Source: Diplolepis rosae (taxonomy: Eukaryota > Arthropoda > Insecta > Hymenoptera > Diplolepididae). Taken from it: a DNA stretch of 64,000 nucleotides. Location: assembly GCA_030998225.1 (NCBI GenBank), contig JAPYXD010000723.1, forward strand, positions 23,081,501-23,145,500, read 5' to 3'. A program made the position numbers and the translations under genes. This document shows positions 20,596 through 32,682 of this stretch, one piece after another. The notes below the pieces were generated by a model that was given only the letters and a program-made list of their open reading frames with translations, was not told where the DNA came from and made no database searches. Numbering within the stretch: position 1 is the stretch's first letter; each line of letters starts with the position of its first letter.

Positions 20596-22920
20596 AATTT
20601 ATTCAACATTAGTTTGAGGATAGAATAGAAAATCCGTGTAATTTATGATAGTGTTAACATTGGCAGAACAGAAAATACAAAAATGGTTAAGGTAAAAGCA
20701 ATAGTATGCGGACAGAGCCATGAATTTTTTTTTCTCAAAATTAGGGATTTACGAATCACTTATCGCTATTTTGGTGTACCGTATACAAACTTCGAAACGT
20801 ATATCTTAAAAAGTGAAAAATTTGTTAAATTAGAAATTAAAGCTTCGCCAATAAAAAATTTCTCTACTGAAGCACAAGGTTGGTCGAAATGTAGCGAAAT
20901 CGGCTCTATAAATTAACTGACACGTTGTCTTTGTTAAGCAAACAACATTTAAATTTATCCTCATTTTTTTTTTTATTATAATTAAATATTCTAAATCCGA
21001 TTATTAGGTCAATGAATATTTGTTTTGTCCAATAACCGAGCGCGTGTCCGGAGTTACATTGCACTTATTTTGTTTTCGCTCTAGTCACCGGACGAAAAGG
21101 TTATTACAAAACGAATGCGAATTTTAAAAGGTGCTGTTGATATTTTCGAGAAATGTGGCAAGTATTTGATTGTTTTCAATCCATAGAAGATATCTATCCG
21201 ATAAAATGTTAGGTAAATTACTTTAAACATACTTTAATTAGTCAAATATGAAATCCAACCTTAATTGACATTTGACGTTTATTTTGTTGTTGATTTTATA
21301 TTGAGAACAATGAAAATATGGATTTCAGAGTGAAATTTATTCAGCTTTTGATCTTTTTGAATGATATTTTTCAATAACAACAAGGTATGATTGATAATGA
21401 GTAAAAATTTTTTTTTAAAGAAATAATGTCTCGTATCCCCTATATTTCAACTGGAAAATGAAATTTTCATATTGATTTTTTTCAAGTGTCAACATATTAA
21501 AACTCGTCTAATTTTGGTTTAATCGAGAAAAATAATAAAAGCAATTAGTGAAACTTCATGAGCACTATCATAAACCAATATTGTAAGTTTTGATTTTTTG
21601 AGAAACACAAAAAATGCTTTTATTTTAACAATTTTAGTTGGATGTGGCTGTTTAAGTGACTTGTCCTAACTTTTTGAGCTTCGATAAGGTATTCAAAAGC
21701 TCAATCCAATTCGATAATTATTCTATAGAGAATTGTCATGCTGAACAGACGAGACAAACACTTTCGTTAAAACCGTTTTAACTGATTTAAGGTATATCAA
21801 AGCGTAAAAATTTGATAAAAATTCATAAAGTGATTTTTCAAATAAAAATCAAAACCTTCTCATATAAAGAGAATGTAAAAATTGTAAATTGATTAAAAAT
21901 TGTTGGCTGTAGGTGATTTTGAATATTACATTTTTAATTCAGCCCACTGTGCGCCGTTAAAAATGAGGTTACAGGAAAAAACATGCAATTAGACTTTAAA
22001 AATTTGCATGATTATGACTCATAATCTCATACGAAATAGGAGATATCGTTATTCATAAAAAAAGTTTAAACATTGAGAAATTATCTATTTGAAAACTTTT
22101 AATAATAAGTTGGAATTTTTTTTTATTTAATCAAATTAAAAATTTCCGATGATGATGAAATTTGAATGAATGGGAGGCTATTTTCAAAGAAAAAAAGTTT
22201 TACACAATTTTACCACATCCAGTTTTTTAAAAGAAATTTAATAAATGCCAAATATTGTAAAAGTTTGAATTTCATATTTTTGGAATTAATTTTTTCATTA
22301 CTTCAAGCAAGTAAAACACTTATTTGGTTACCAATTGGACGTGATAAAATTATGGAGAATATTTTTTTCGAAAAAATAAGTTCTCATTCATCAAATTCCC
22401 ACCATAATCAAAAAAGTTATATTTTCTTACATAGAAAACATTTCACGTCATAAATAAAAGTTCAATTTGAAAAATATTTTCTTAATATCCCTTTAAATTA
22501 ACTTACTTGACATGTTTATCTTTTCTCACTGAAAAAAATTTTGCTCCTAATTTTCTAATTGCAGATTTTATAAAAGTATAAAAATTCTTAAAGTCTGTTT
22601 AAGAATTTAAAATTTGTGATTGAAGCTTAAATTCAAGAAGCTAAACATTTTTTTATATCTCGTCTTGTAACTATAAACATTTATTGATATTAATTTTTAC
22701 TGAAAAATTTGTTTGAGTGTTTAAACAACCCAAAATTATATAAAATCTTTCACATATTTATTTCAGGTGAATGCTTTTCAAAATATTTAAACAAGAAAGG
22801 TTAATACAACTTTAAATGTCAGTGCGTATGTGTGAATCCTCGCACAAGCAATATCTGCTGCAAGTACATATGAAATTACATCTTAAGAGTTTTATAATAT
22901 AAATTTTGTGCCGCAACCTT
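20596..22920. other. Gene-less, intron-like AT-rich stretch with an old reverse repeat copy
   Basis: Most is unassigned. About 21400-21740 is a diverged reverse-strand copy of the left part of the hairpin-array repeat: AACTGGAAAATGAAATTTTCATATTG, GAGCACTATC, GATGTGGCTG and GACTTGTCCTAAC occur in reverse order to 49990-50240. An acceptor-like TTTATTTCAG occurs at about 22757. Confidence 0.5.
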
Positions 22921-22966
22921 CTGTGCTCCCTGCATTCCAACCCCATTTTCTGCTCTCATCGAACCG

Positions 22967-24025
22967 GTGATGGACAGTGCACACCACTCGCCGTGCGCAG
23001 AGATGCCGAGAGTGGCGGAGGTTAACCCAGGACGCGCAGCAGCAGAAAAGGATGTAGAAAATCTTGTAGAAACGATCTTTGTGAGTCACGGGACCCTTAA
23101 CCCCTATATCGATGAGTCCCAGAGAAAAAACTTGAAAGTCCAGCGCGACACAGAATCAAGTAAGGACTGTGATAATAATAGTACTATAAAAGTGTCCGAA
23201 AAGCTGTCGGATGGGTTATGACTCCCCGTGTCGGCTCGTTCATCACAAAATATGATGACCAGGCTGGGGGATAGAGGCACCCAAGCCCCGGAAAAGAAGG
23301 AAATTTCAGTGAGGAATGTGGGTCATGGTCCAGTGACCACAGTTGAGGGTGGGGACAACCCCTGTGGATTCGCGAGTGTTCTCGCTACCTCATCGTCTAG
23401 GCAAAACACCCTCAGGTTTACGTCACTCGCAAAGTTCGAGTGTGAAGTGGGGCGAAGGTGCCGGAGAATTCGCTGGTGTAGCGAGAGTACTAAGTGTCGA
23501 TGGGGAAGGGGTTGGCTCGGGCTCACAGGACACGTGTACGACAAGTGGGCGTGGAAAAGGGAATGGAATGATTCCTGATGACGTAACTGGCTTAGAAATT
23601 TCTTCTGTTTTTGTATTAACCGACTCATGTATTTTTTACAGTAAAGACACAATAAAAACGGGAAAATCTCATATCCTTAATTTTATATCGTCAGATTGTA
23701 CATTAAATTCAAATGTAAACAAAGAACTGGTTAATGCTAATATACTCGACGCGAACTTACTAAAGCAACAAAATCTTCCACTGGGTCATGTAAAGGTTCT
23801 CGCGTCAAATGGTAGATATGTTTTCAACGTAGTAATACGCGAGAAAGGAGAAGATAAACCCTTTTTGAACATTATTTCAGGCGTAATCTCACGTTTAAAA
23901 CAAGTCATGGAGATCCTGAAGTGACATCCGTGAAGGTCTCAAAGGATCTGGCCTGCGAGTATGCGTTTGTTCCAGCGAAATTCAATTTCCCCGTCCTCAT
24001 AGAAACAGAACCAACGGAAAAATAA
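22967..24025 (+). pseudogene. Broken ORF with macro-domain-like segment, probably element-encoded
   Basis: Frame 2 is open from 22967 to 23578 except for a TGA at 23219-23221. Frame 3 is open from 23343 to 23924, and frame 2 resumes near 23912-24025. The frame-3 part (about 23664-23910) reads SHILNFISSDCTLN, NLPLGHVKVLASNGRYVFNV and DKPFLNIISGVISRLKQVM. The order SxDxxLN, then G-x-V-x-x-L, then GRYVFxxVxxxK, then DKP resembles the OARD1/TARG1-type macro domain, an ADP-ribose-binding fold. This is pattern recognition, not a search result. The N-terminal half is low complexity. A purine tract and LTR-like start follow at 24424-24434, which suggests the ORF is the last gene of an LTR element. 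An intron at the ATTTCAG near 23880 is an alternative to a frameshift. Confidence 0.4.
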
Positions 24026-24433
24026 TTTATATACGAATATAGAAACATAGTCATAAACAAAACATATATAAGAATAGAACTTAGATAACAGAAAAAGGAA
24101 AGTTGGTTACGAAACAATAAAATACATCGCATCGTCACAACAAGAATTTTTTTTTATGTATACTAGAATTTTAAATTAATTATAGCGACTAACCACAAGA
24201 CGGTTAAGTAAATAAATTTAGGAACCTAAAAGTAGAATGCTAGGAGAATATCGTAAAGGAAAAGATAGACAACTAAGTAATCATTACCAGTATTAGCAAC
24301 TAGAAATGTTATATTATATGTAAATCTCTATTAAGATCAATTAATTGACTAGACCTACGCATGCGAAGCAATTGCAGACCTTCCTGCTTTGAAAAAGTCA
24401 CTTCGAAGCGCCTTTTTCTTTGTAAGGGGAAGG

Positions 24434-26617
24434 TGTAACGTAATTATAAAATTACGTTTTATTCCAACGGCATCTGTAGCTTAAAAAACAACGAATATCT
24501 CGACGATATCTATGTTATCGACCACTCGCGCGAGACAATCTAATTATAACGATTATTATTATTATTAAGTTTAGCAAGATAGAATCATTTTAAAATGTTA
24601 ATTTAATATTAAGATACTGATTGAATTGTCCCTTTACCTTTTCTCTTATATATATATATATATATATAGTTAAGGAAATATGCACGACAGATGAAGACCA
24701 GAGTCCTGAAACTGGAAAACTCTCTCGCGGTTCTTAGAGTTTTCTAAACGTAACTAATTTAACGGATGGCACTTCGTATAAATAAAAAAAAAACACCCGC
24801 CTATTCAAATTCCAACTCTCACCTCATATAAATAACCTTTCTTTAAGCCATGGACGAAAACGAAAATACATAATTTGGAGTCGCACAAACCTTTCGAGAA
24901 TAACATAAATCTAGAAAGTTTCCCATGTCAATCACTTGAAAAAACCTCATAAATCTGAAAAGATGGACTGTAAACCCTTTCTATTTTTTTTGTTGTTGTT
25001 TAGACGAGCATAGTCAGATGACCCCCGTCTATTAAACCATAAAACCCACGTGGGTTCCAGACGGTCAGGAAATGCACAACCCTTTCTAGGTACTTGGTGG
25101 GGGTCTGAGGAGACTCCCTTCGAACGCACCCCTAGAACAGACAGAATGAAGAAGAGCAGATATTTTTCAAACCTTGAGAGAAAAGCACCGTTTTTCTCTC
25201 CTGGCCTTCGCTACCTCGGTTTCCTCTTCACGAATTAACGGCGCGATCTCGGACTTAAACTTCTAATCCTCGCGAATCTTAGTCGCGACCCGAAATAACA
25301 ATCTGGACCCTGGCCTTCATCGAATTTTAATGCGAATGCGAAATATACTTGTTAGACTTTAATGAATTTGTGCTACGGACCTGATTTTTTATGTTGACAT
25401 CAATAAAGAGTGTTTTTACGGATTGGAATTTACTTCATATTTTGAGACTTTTAGTATTAAAATAAATATAAATCTTCTAGTTTTATTGCCAAAATAACAA
25501 AGGTTGGTGTATGTCACTTGATATGTACGGACACGTGCAACAATCTCACGTTTCCTAAAATGTTAAAATGAAATTTAATGTTAATTTACTTGCTGGAATT
25601 TACCAGATCAAGTTGACATTTTAGAGAAATAATAAATAAAACAGCGTTGTTCCCTCGGATAATTAAATTAATGGTTTATTTTCAGACTGGCAGGTTGTCT
25701 GGAAACCTTCGAGGAAATGCCTCACTAGAAATAAATAAAAAATAATTTTAAGAGCCTTTCTTTGTTCTGAATCGGACCAGACTATGAGAAAATTGTTCTG
25801 GAGAGTTTGGGAATAATACTAGCGACTAATAAATTCTAAATTTATTGCAATCCTGTGTAAGATGTTTGGTTTACAAACCATGAATTTCGTTGAATACTCA
25901 ATAGTCGTTGAAATTTGGTACCAAATTTCAATAAACCCAAAATCCCCGGAACGATTGTAAAATATGAAAGTACATGGGTACTTGTCAACCCTTAAAAAAT
26001 GATCTACGATCGAAGTTACGTGACCAGAGACGGACCCCCGGAGTCAAAAGAAGAATTGTATTTTAACACCCTCAAGTGGCCGCACTTGAGATGCTGGGAA
26101 CACACGTGGGCCCGGCACCCACTATTTTGGCCTAGTTCGTATCCACCCTCACTGTTTTAAGGACAAAATCTCATCCTATAAGATTTTTCGGAAACACCCA
26201 AACTAAAAAATTAACCACTTAGATCAATTATTTATGCCCTAAAAAACTAAAATCATTTAGTGGGGAATTTCGATAAAAAGACCCCTTGGATCCCTCTCTA
26301 GATACTCTTGGACGTACTTCCTCATTCACTCGATCACTCACTCTCGCGACATTTGCTACATATTTTATAAAAAGGAAATTTGTGAAATTACGTTTTCTCC
26401 GACAATTTAATATCGGATTGTGAAAAGTTTAATTAAATAAAAGTGTGAATTCTTATCCAAGATTTAGAAGCGAAAAGTTCATTCTCCCGTCCCTATCTTC
26501 ATAGACCGACTGAAGGCCTCTAAATAAACAATTACAAATTTAACCCGCCCAACAAGTCGAATATCGACCTGTTCGATATTTTCGATTATTGGACGTTTCC
26601 GAGTCTGGGACGTCACA
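24434..26617 (+). repeat. Candidate LTR of about 2.2 kb
   Basis: AAGGGGAAGG at 24424-24433 is followed by TGTAACGTAATT, and GGGACGTCACA ends at 26617. The TG..CA termini are imperfectly inverted (TGTAACG/CGTCACA), in the style of the LTR at 8780-10145. It contains a TATA-rich (AT)n run at about 24651, several AATAAA signals and a perfect 24-nt palindrome centred on GGTACC at 25908-25931. No second copy is in the window, so the borders are unproved. Read from the other strand, the start TGTGACGTCCC also looks LTR-like, so orientation is uncertain. Confidence 0.35.
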
Positions 26618-26707
26618 CCTTATACTACTTCGTGGATAGACCAATTCGATTCTCTCCCTTCTTTTACCCTTGCAGTTATAAGTATAGCTGTTGACAAAAA
26701 GGCGATC

Positions 26708-26738
26708 TGGGGGGGGGGGGGGTAGAGAGAGAGAGATA
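26708..26738. repeat. G-run and (GA)n microsatellite
   Basis: Fourteen or so consecutive G residues are followed by GTAGAGAGAGAGAGA. Possible assembly slippage point. Confidence 0.85.
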
Positions 26739-26739
26739 A

Positions 26740-27816
26740 TATGAATGTTATGTCAGTAAATAAGCATCATTGCAAAGACGTCCATTTACGACCAGCATGT
26801 TCATACTGTATCCACAGTCTTAAGGACATTTGAGCATTTATTAAATCCTAGTCGGGTATAATGAATTTAATAAATACCTAATTCACCCAAAGAGAATATC
26901 AATAAGCGGTACATAGGAAATAGTAAGGAGTTGAGTATAACGTTGTCGACGATAGGGCATCACAATGCGTCAGTAGGTTGACCTGAAATGTAAAAATATA
27001 TCACCGACGCTTGAGGTGCTTCGAACGGTAGTTGAGTAAAATGAGCATCGGCTGTATTATTTCAACTAGCAATGATATGGTTGCTATGGTTACAACGGTT
27101 TAAAAATAACATCGGTAGCGACAATAGCGCCACCACTTGTTGATAGCAAACATTATAATTCGTTCCACTTGAATCCTATATGAGTGGACCCACTGTGATT
27201 GTATCTATTTTCTTCCTTAAGTCCTACTTTTGTTCCTTATGTCCTACTTTTGTTCCTTACGTTCTCTGGAAAAAAAATTTTACGTTGCAGAAAAATATTT
27301 AGTTAATCTAACCAAAGTTTGTACTTTTCCATACATTATTAAAACCAATCAAATTTGTTTCTTGAAATTAGGGGGGAGGCGCAGCCCCCCGAACCGCCCC
27401 GGCAGGGGTTTTGCTCCCTGCACCCCCTCCCCGCCCCTGAAACCCTTTCCACCACCTTTCGTTCCATATTTATCAATATTATTGTTACAACATGTTCCTA
27501 TTCCTTCGAGTCGTAATTGGACATTCTCAATACCACTCTGCAGACACTCGAACTACTTACTTAGGACGTATTTTGCAAAAAATTTCGCGTGTGACACGGA
27601 AATCGGCCATTTTGGGACGCGACCGATGCATTCAGTCTTCGCCCCCAACCTCCTAAATACACAATATACTATTTTATGTGGTGGAGGATAAATGACTTAA
27701 AATACGTATTTTACTTCATGTATAAAACCATATATTCTATTGGACCTATAACTTAATTCATGCAGTTTTTCTTTCAAAATTTGAACGTTTATTTAAGAAA
27801 AACATGTACAATAGTA
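26740..27816. other. Gene-less stretch with two adjacent GC hairpins
   Basis: GGGGGGAGGCGCAGCCCCCC at 27371-27390 and GCAGGGGTTTTGCTCCCTGC at 27403-27422 each fold into a strong hairpin in otherwise AT-rich DNA. TTTTGTTCCTTATGTCCTAC repeats once near 27226-27255. The ORF across it (27230-27691) is not supported. Confidence 0.5.
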
Positions 27817-27845
27817 TTATTCAAAGTATTGCCCATCTGAAGCTA

Positions 27846-29131
27846 CCAGGGGTTTTAGTCGAAGCTTGCCGGTTTTGTCAATAAAGAAAACACTTAATTC
27901 TCAAGGAAATCTCAAAAATTTTTTATTCAAAGTATTGACTATTGGATTCTACACATTTTGACCATCTTTCAGGAAAATCATGGATACCATTCCAAAAAAA
28001 CTTTTTCTCTTTCAAGGCAAACTATTCGACGAGCCATTTTTCGACTTCTTCAAAATTGGCGAAGCACTGCTCTGCGAGTGAGTGTCCCATCGATGCGAAA
28101 AGGTGATAGTCGGACGGGGCGAGGTCTGGAGAGTACGGCGGGTGCGATAATATTTCCCAATTCAATGCTCTTAATGTGTTCTCCACCACTTTAGCGGTAT
28201 GAGACGGTGCGTTGTCATGTTGTAGGATAACTTTGCCATGTCTTCGGGCCCATTCCGGCCGTTTTTCGATCAACGCATGATTCAAATTGACAATTTGTTG
28301 TCGGTAGTGATTCGTATTCACCGTCTCACCAGGTTTTAGTAACTCGAATTACACCACACCACACTGGTCCCACCAAACACAGAGCATTGTCTTACGGCCA
28401 AAGCGATTTGGCCTTGGAGTCGATGAGCCGACCTCACCAGGTGAAAGCCATGATTTTTTCCTTTTCGGGTTCTCGAAATAAATCCATTTTTCGTCCCTCG
28501 TGACAATTCGATGCAGAAAAGATTTCCTTTCGAACCGTTGAGCAGCATTTCACAAATCGTTTTTGGATTTTCCATTTGTCTATCGTTCAGTTGGTGTGGT
28601 ACCCATTTTCCATACTTTTGGATTTTTCCCAAGGCTTTTAAACGTTGGGAAATTGCTCCTCGGGTCACATTTAGTGTTTGTGCCAATTGTTGTTGCGATT
28701 GGGTTGGGTATTCATCCAATAACGCCTGCAATTCCTCGTCTTCGATCTTTTTCGCTGCACCAGGATGTTCATTGTCTGTTAAATCAAAATCTCCACTTTT
28801 AAATTGACGTAACCATGTCTCACATGTTCTAATCACTGGAGCATGTTCACCATAAGTTTCTACCAGCAATCAATAAGCTTCAACTGCTTTTTTCTTTTGA
28901 TGAAATAAGAAAAGCAACGAATGCCGCAAATGCGATTTACTTGGAACGGAACTCGACATATTCACTGAGGTAAACAACTATGATGCTATTATTTTGGCAG
29001 AATGTAATTGTGTATTTTTGAAGGTTATTGTCCATAGAAAAATATGACATAGATGCCAAATCATAGAAATGTATACATATCTCTAGCGACATCTATGAGT
29101 AAAACCGGCAAATTTCAACTAACACCCCTGG
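27846..29131 (-). mobile_element. Mariner element (1286 bp) inserted in another mariner
   Basis: Terminal inverted repeats of about 31 bp begin CCAGGGGTTTTAGTCGAAG at 27846 and, on the other strand, CCAGGGGTGTTAGTTGAAA at 29131. TA target duplications lie at 27844-27845 and 29132-29133. The length matches full-size mariners. A transposase pseudogene fills it. Confidence 0.93.
27920..28959 (-). pseudogene. Mariner transposase (inner element), broken
   Basis: The start is ATG 28959, about 170 bp inside the right terminal repeat. The N-terminus reads ETYGEHAPVIRTCETWLRQFKSGDF, and a second helix-turn-helix LNVTRGAISQRLKALGKI leads to the WVPH linker. The C-terminal catalytic region reads ILQHDNAPSHTA and HPPYSPDLAPSDYHLF, giving two of the three mariner aspartates (DD34D form). 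An in-frame TGA lies near 28870, a frameshift between 28321 and about 28530 disrupts the WVPH-to-DNAPSH section, and a TAG replaces a tryptophan codon near 28033. It is inactive. The end of the frame is SQYFE then TAA near 27920. Confidence 0.9.
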
Positions 29132-29526
29132 TATGACTTTTTTCTATCTTTCTGGCAATTTGTGGATTCCATCCCAAAAGAACTGCGCCGGCTTGGCGGC
29201 CAAGAATGAATCAAGCCAATTTTTGATAACCTGTTCTGATGTGAACCGTATTCCAGTGAAGGCGTTCTGCATCGACCGGAAGAAATGGTAGTCAGAAGGG
29301 GCAAGGTCTGGGCTATAAGGCGGGTGGAGAAAAACTTACCATCCACTGTTTTCCAACTAGTTCTAAACCGGCATAGCAACATGGGGCCGAGCGTTGTCAT
29401 GATGGAAAATTATTGCCTCGTGTCTGGTCGCATATTCCGGGCGTTTTTCGGCTATTGCTCTCTTCAAATGGATTAATTGTGTTCGGTAGCGTTCTCCATT
29501 GATGGTTTCACCCGGTTTTAGCAGCT

Positions 29527-29570
29527 CATAATATAGCTATTATATAATATAATATATAATATATATATAT

Positions 29571-29601
<31 letters not shown>

Positions 29602-29622
29602 ATAATATATATTAATATAATA
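29527..29622. repeat. TA-rich expansion inside a mariner pseudogene
   Basis: Imperfect TATAATATATAT runs of about 95 bp interrupt the transposase frame between GGTTTTAGCAGCTC and GATCCCACCAAATACAGAG, which are near-adjacent in related mariners. Confidence 0.85.
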
Positions 29623-30611
29623 TGATCCCACCAAATACAGAGCATTACCTTCGAACCATGGATATTCGGCTTTGCCGTTGATTTGATTTTTGCAACTAGG
29701 GTTGTCGTAATAGATCTATTTTTCATCACCAGTAACAATCCGATGCCAAAATGTCTTCTTTTTGTGGCGTTCCAGCAGCATTTCGGACATGCAAAACCGC
29801 CTTTCAACGTCTCTCGGCTAGAGTTCATGTGGAACCCAATTTCCTTGCTTTTGAATGTATCCGGCTGCTTTTAAACGTTTTGAAATGGCTGCTTGAGTGA
29901 CTCTCAGAGATTCTGCGAGCTCTTCTTGTGCTTGGCAACATCTTTATCGAGTAATGCTTCCAGTTCTTCATCTTCAAACTTTTTTGGCTGCCCAGGACGT
30001 TCTTCGTCTTCCAAGCCAAAATCACCACTTTTAAATCGTGCAAACCACTTTTGGCACGTTCGCTCAGCTAGAGCATGTTCACCATAAACTTCCACCAAAA
30101 TACGATGACTTTCGGCAGCAGTTTTCTTCATATTAAAGTAATGAAGAAAAACTCCCTGCAAAAATACTTTTTCAGGCACAAAGTTCAACATAATTTGATA
30201 CACGCACTAGCGTATAATAGTCTCCTTTTAACTGATCTTTTTGATTTGCTCATCTAAAGGGAAAAGAGCTGGGAAGTAATTTCATTAGTAAAAGATTAGG
30301 TTTTTCCATTTAGTTACTAAGCATCAGTATTTATTTGGACGCCATATTCACCGCCTCTATCTTTCTCTTTCTATCTGTCCTTGTTTGTATTCTCTATCTC
30401 TTTCTACGGCGTCCAAGCGTCACCCGCCATCACTGATGCATAGAGAAGTTCTCGGTTACGGTAAGTTACCGTCACGGGCCGGCCAACCCGTTGTCATGTG
30501 CCTTACCGTTACCAGAATTTCAATAAACAAATTCAAAAGAACGAATTAAAAATTAATTAACTTTTAGGATAGATTCAAGTATTCATTTATTTTTAAAATC
30601 ACTTTTAGTGT

Positions 30612-30864
30612 AATCAATATTTCTAAATCATTTCAGTCGATTATGTCGATCATTAGAAGAGTGTATCACTCTACGTGATAACGGAACTCTACCATATCGA
30701 CCTTGCCAACCTATGATTGAGAATTAATGTAACGTCTCGCAAGACTAGATGGAATTTTATCATAGGTTGGTAAGGTCGATATGGTAGAGTTCCGTTATCA
30801 GGTAGAGTGATACACTCTTCTAATGATCGACATAATCGACTGAAATGATTTAGAAATATTGATT
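30612..30864. mobile_element. Small foldback element
   Basis: Arms of 106 bp (30612-30717 and 30759-30864) are nearly perfect inverted repeats, starting AATCAATATTTCTAAATC. They flank a 41-bp loop (TGAGAATTAATGTAACGTCTC...). It has no coding capacity and is probably a MITE-like element. I cannot define a target duplication. Confidence 0.85.
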
Positions 30865-30930
30865 AAAATAGTTCAGGATACATCCGTAGCCGAATAGGCG
30901 TTAACAAGATTCTGTGAGAAAAGTTGTGGA

Positions 30931-31003
30931 ACCTCCGTAGCTCAGATGACAGAGCATTCGACCGGCAATCGAAAGGACCTGGGTTTGTTACCCAGCGGAG
31001 TGG
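30931..31003 (+). other. tRNA-Ala(GGC)-like sequence of a tRNA-derived repeat
   Basis: A cloverleaf can be drawn: acceptor ACCTCCG pairing imperfectly with CGGAGTG, D-arm GCTC/GAGC, anticodon arm TTCGA-CCGGCAA-TCGAA with anticodon GGC, and T-arm CTGGG/CCCAG. The T-loop reads TTTGTTA instead of TTCGANN, which damages the B box, and the acceptor has mismatches. It is followed by CGTTCCTTTTTTCACAG, a tail also found after the tRNA-like pieces near 41640 and 51740. That points to a SINE-like family, not a working tRNA gene. Confidence 0.6.
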
Positions 31004-32019
31004 AAACGTTCCTTTTTTCACAGAAAATTTCTTCAATAATTATCACTTTTAGTATTTTTACATTCTCATCATGGATGAGAAGGTATTGGTTTTATGTGAA
31101 AAATGACTTTCGAAAATTTCATCAAATCTTTACGTTTTGAGACCCCCTGAGTCCGAAAAAAGGGTTTTTACGAAAGTGTCTGTGTCTGTCTGTCTGTCTG
31201 TAGGTCGTGTGCGGCATAACTCTCGATAGAATCATCAGATTAAATTGAGCTTTGGTACACTTTATCGGAGCCGAAAAAGTTAGGACAAGTTCGTTAACCA
31301 GCCACATGCAATCAAAATTGAGGGGTTGAGCACTACTTTTGTGTTTTTGAAAATAATTTTTTGAAAAAATCAAAAATTTCAATACTGGTTTTTGATAGTG
31401 CTCATAAATCTCTACAAATTATCCTGATAACATTTTTTGATTAAATCAAAATTAGAAGTGTTACAGCATATTAAAACTTGAAAAAAGTCAATATCAAAAT
31501 TCCATTTTCCAGTTAAATTATACGAGATACAAAAAAATGTTATGACACAAAATTATTTTCTACATAAAGACCTACAAATTTGAATTGTAATATTTTTTCA
31601 TAAGATGCATATTTTTTTGTTTAATTCAAAAATAATCTATTGAAAATCCAAAATTCAATTTTTTAACAATAATATGTGAAATACGAAAAAAACGTAAGAA
31701 TACAAAGTTGTTCGTTTCAAAAAGATCTACAAGTTTTGTCTCACACAGTTTATGAAAAAACATATATTTTTCGTTTCAATTCCAAAAAATACGATTAAAA
31801 TTCAATAATTCCATTTTTTAGACAAAATATATGAGATACATAAAAAAAGTTTAGATGAAAAATTATTTGCCTAAATGAGGTCTACACATTCTTATTAAGA
31901 AATTTCTCGACAGGATGTATATTTTATGTTTTGATTTTTAATATTTAAAAAATTCGATTTTTTTCACCAAAATATGTGAGATATGAAATAAGCGTTGTTC
32001 TGCAAAATCGTTTCCTTAA

Positions 32020-32682
32020 GGTAGTACGATCACGAAAATTAGACCTCAGACAAAAATAGATAATTTTGCTTTCAAGAATAGCAACATTATTATTGAAGGG
32101 CCAATTTGAATGAGAAAAGATTATTTTTCATGAAAAAAATTTGAAACACAAAAAATAATGTTATTAATAAATTTTATTTTTGCCCAAACTTATTATCTTA
32201 TCGCTTCGAGTCAAATTTTTGAAAATGATGCGATTCTAATAAATTATGGTTTATTTTATTAGAAAAAAGATTCTCTACAACTTGACCGTTTCCTATTTTT
32301 GAAATTGAATTGATTATAATCAAAGACAGCAATTTGTTCATAAAAATTTTGTTTTGAAAAATTGTTTTTTTATAATTTCAGCCATTAAAGAATTCATTTT
32401 CAAAAATCGGAAACGGTCAAGTTGTAGAGAATCTTTTTCCTAAAAAAATGAACCGTGATTTATTATAATCGCATCATTTTTAAAAATTTGGCTCGAAGCG
32501 ATAAGAAAATAAGTTTGGGCAAAAATGTAATTTATTAATAACATTATTTTTTGTGTTTCAAATTTTTTTCATGAAAAATAATCTTTTCTCTTTCAAATTA
32601 GCCCTTCAATAATAATATTGCTATTCTTGAAAGCAAAATTATCTATTTTAGCCTGAGGTCTAATTTTCGTGATCGTACTACC
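32020..32682. mobile_element. Palindromic MITE, 663 bp
   Basis: Nearly the whole element is one inverted repeat with ends GGTAGTACGATCACG. Flanks are TTAA (32016-32019) and GTAA (32683-32686). Copy B of the host repeat reads CCTTAAATAAAG across the site, so the insertion is clean. Duplication of TTAA with one change, or TAA, fits a piggyBac-like or PIF/Harbinger-like MITE; I cannot decide between them. A second, left-truncated copy is at 61669-62287. Confidence 0.85.

Larger units (their letters stand above)
27817..30191 (-). pseudogene. Mariner transposase (mauritiana-like), split by a second mariner
   Basis: The N-terminal domain reads NMKKTAAESHRILVEVYGEHAL, WFARFKSGDFGLEDEERPGQPKKFEDEELEALLD from about 30191 leftwards, the typical mariner helix-turn-helix region. 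Frameshifts follow, then an AT-rich expansion (29527-29622) and a C-terminal part in which TGIRF- and WLDSF-like words can be read in shifted frames. The last codons, ending DGQYFE and a TAA at 27817-27819, lie on the far side of the mariner inserted at 27846-29131. Frameshifts, the expansion and the insertion make it non-functional. I could not identify the outer terminal repeats. Confidence 0.85.

Noticed and set aside
22892..23089. Minus-strand ORF of 65 codons
   Set aside because: Antisense to the better-supported plus-strand frame at 22967; no motif.
27230..27691. 153-codon ORF with a proline-rich middle
   Set aside because: The proline run is the translation of the GC hairpins; flanking parts show no coding bias.
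30931..31003. Functional tRNA-Ala gene
   Set aside because: The T-loop is TTTGTTA instead of TTCGANN, the acceptor stem has mismatches, and related degraded copies with the same tail occur elsewhere.
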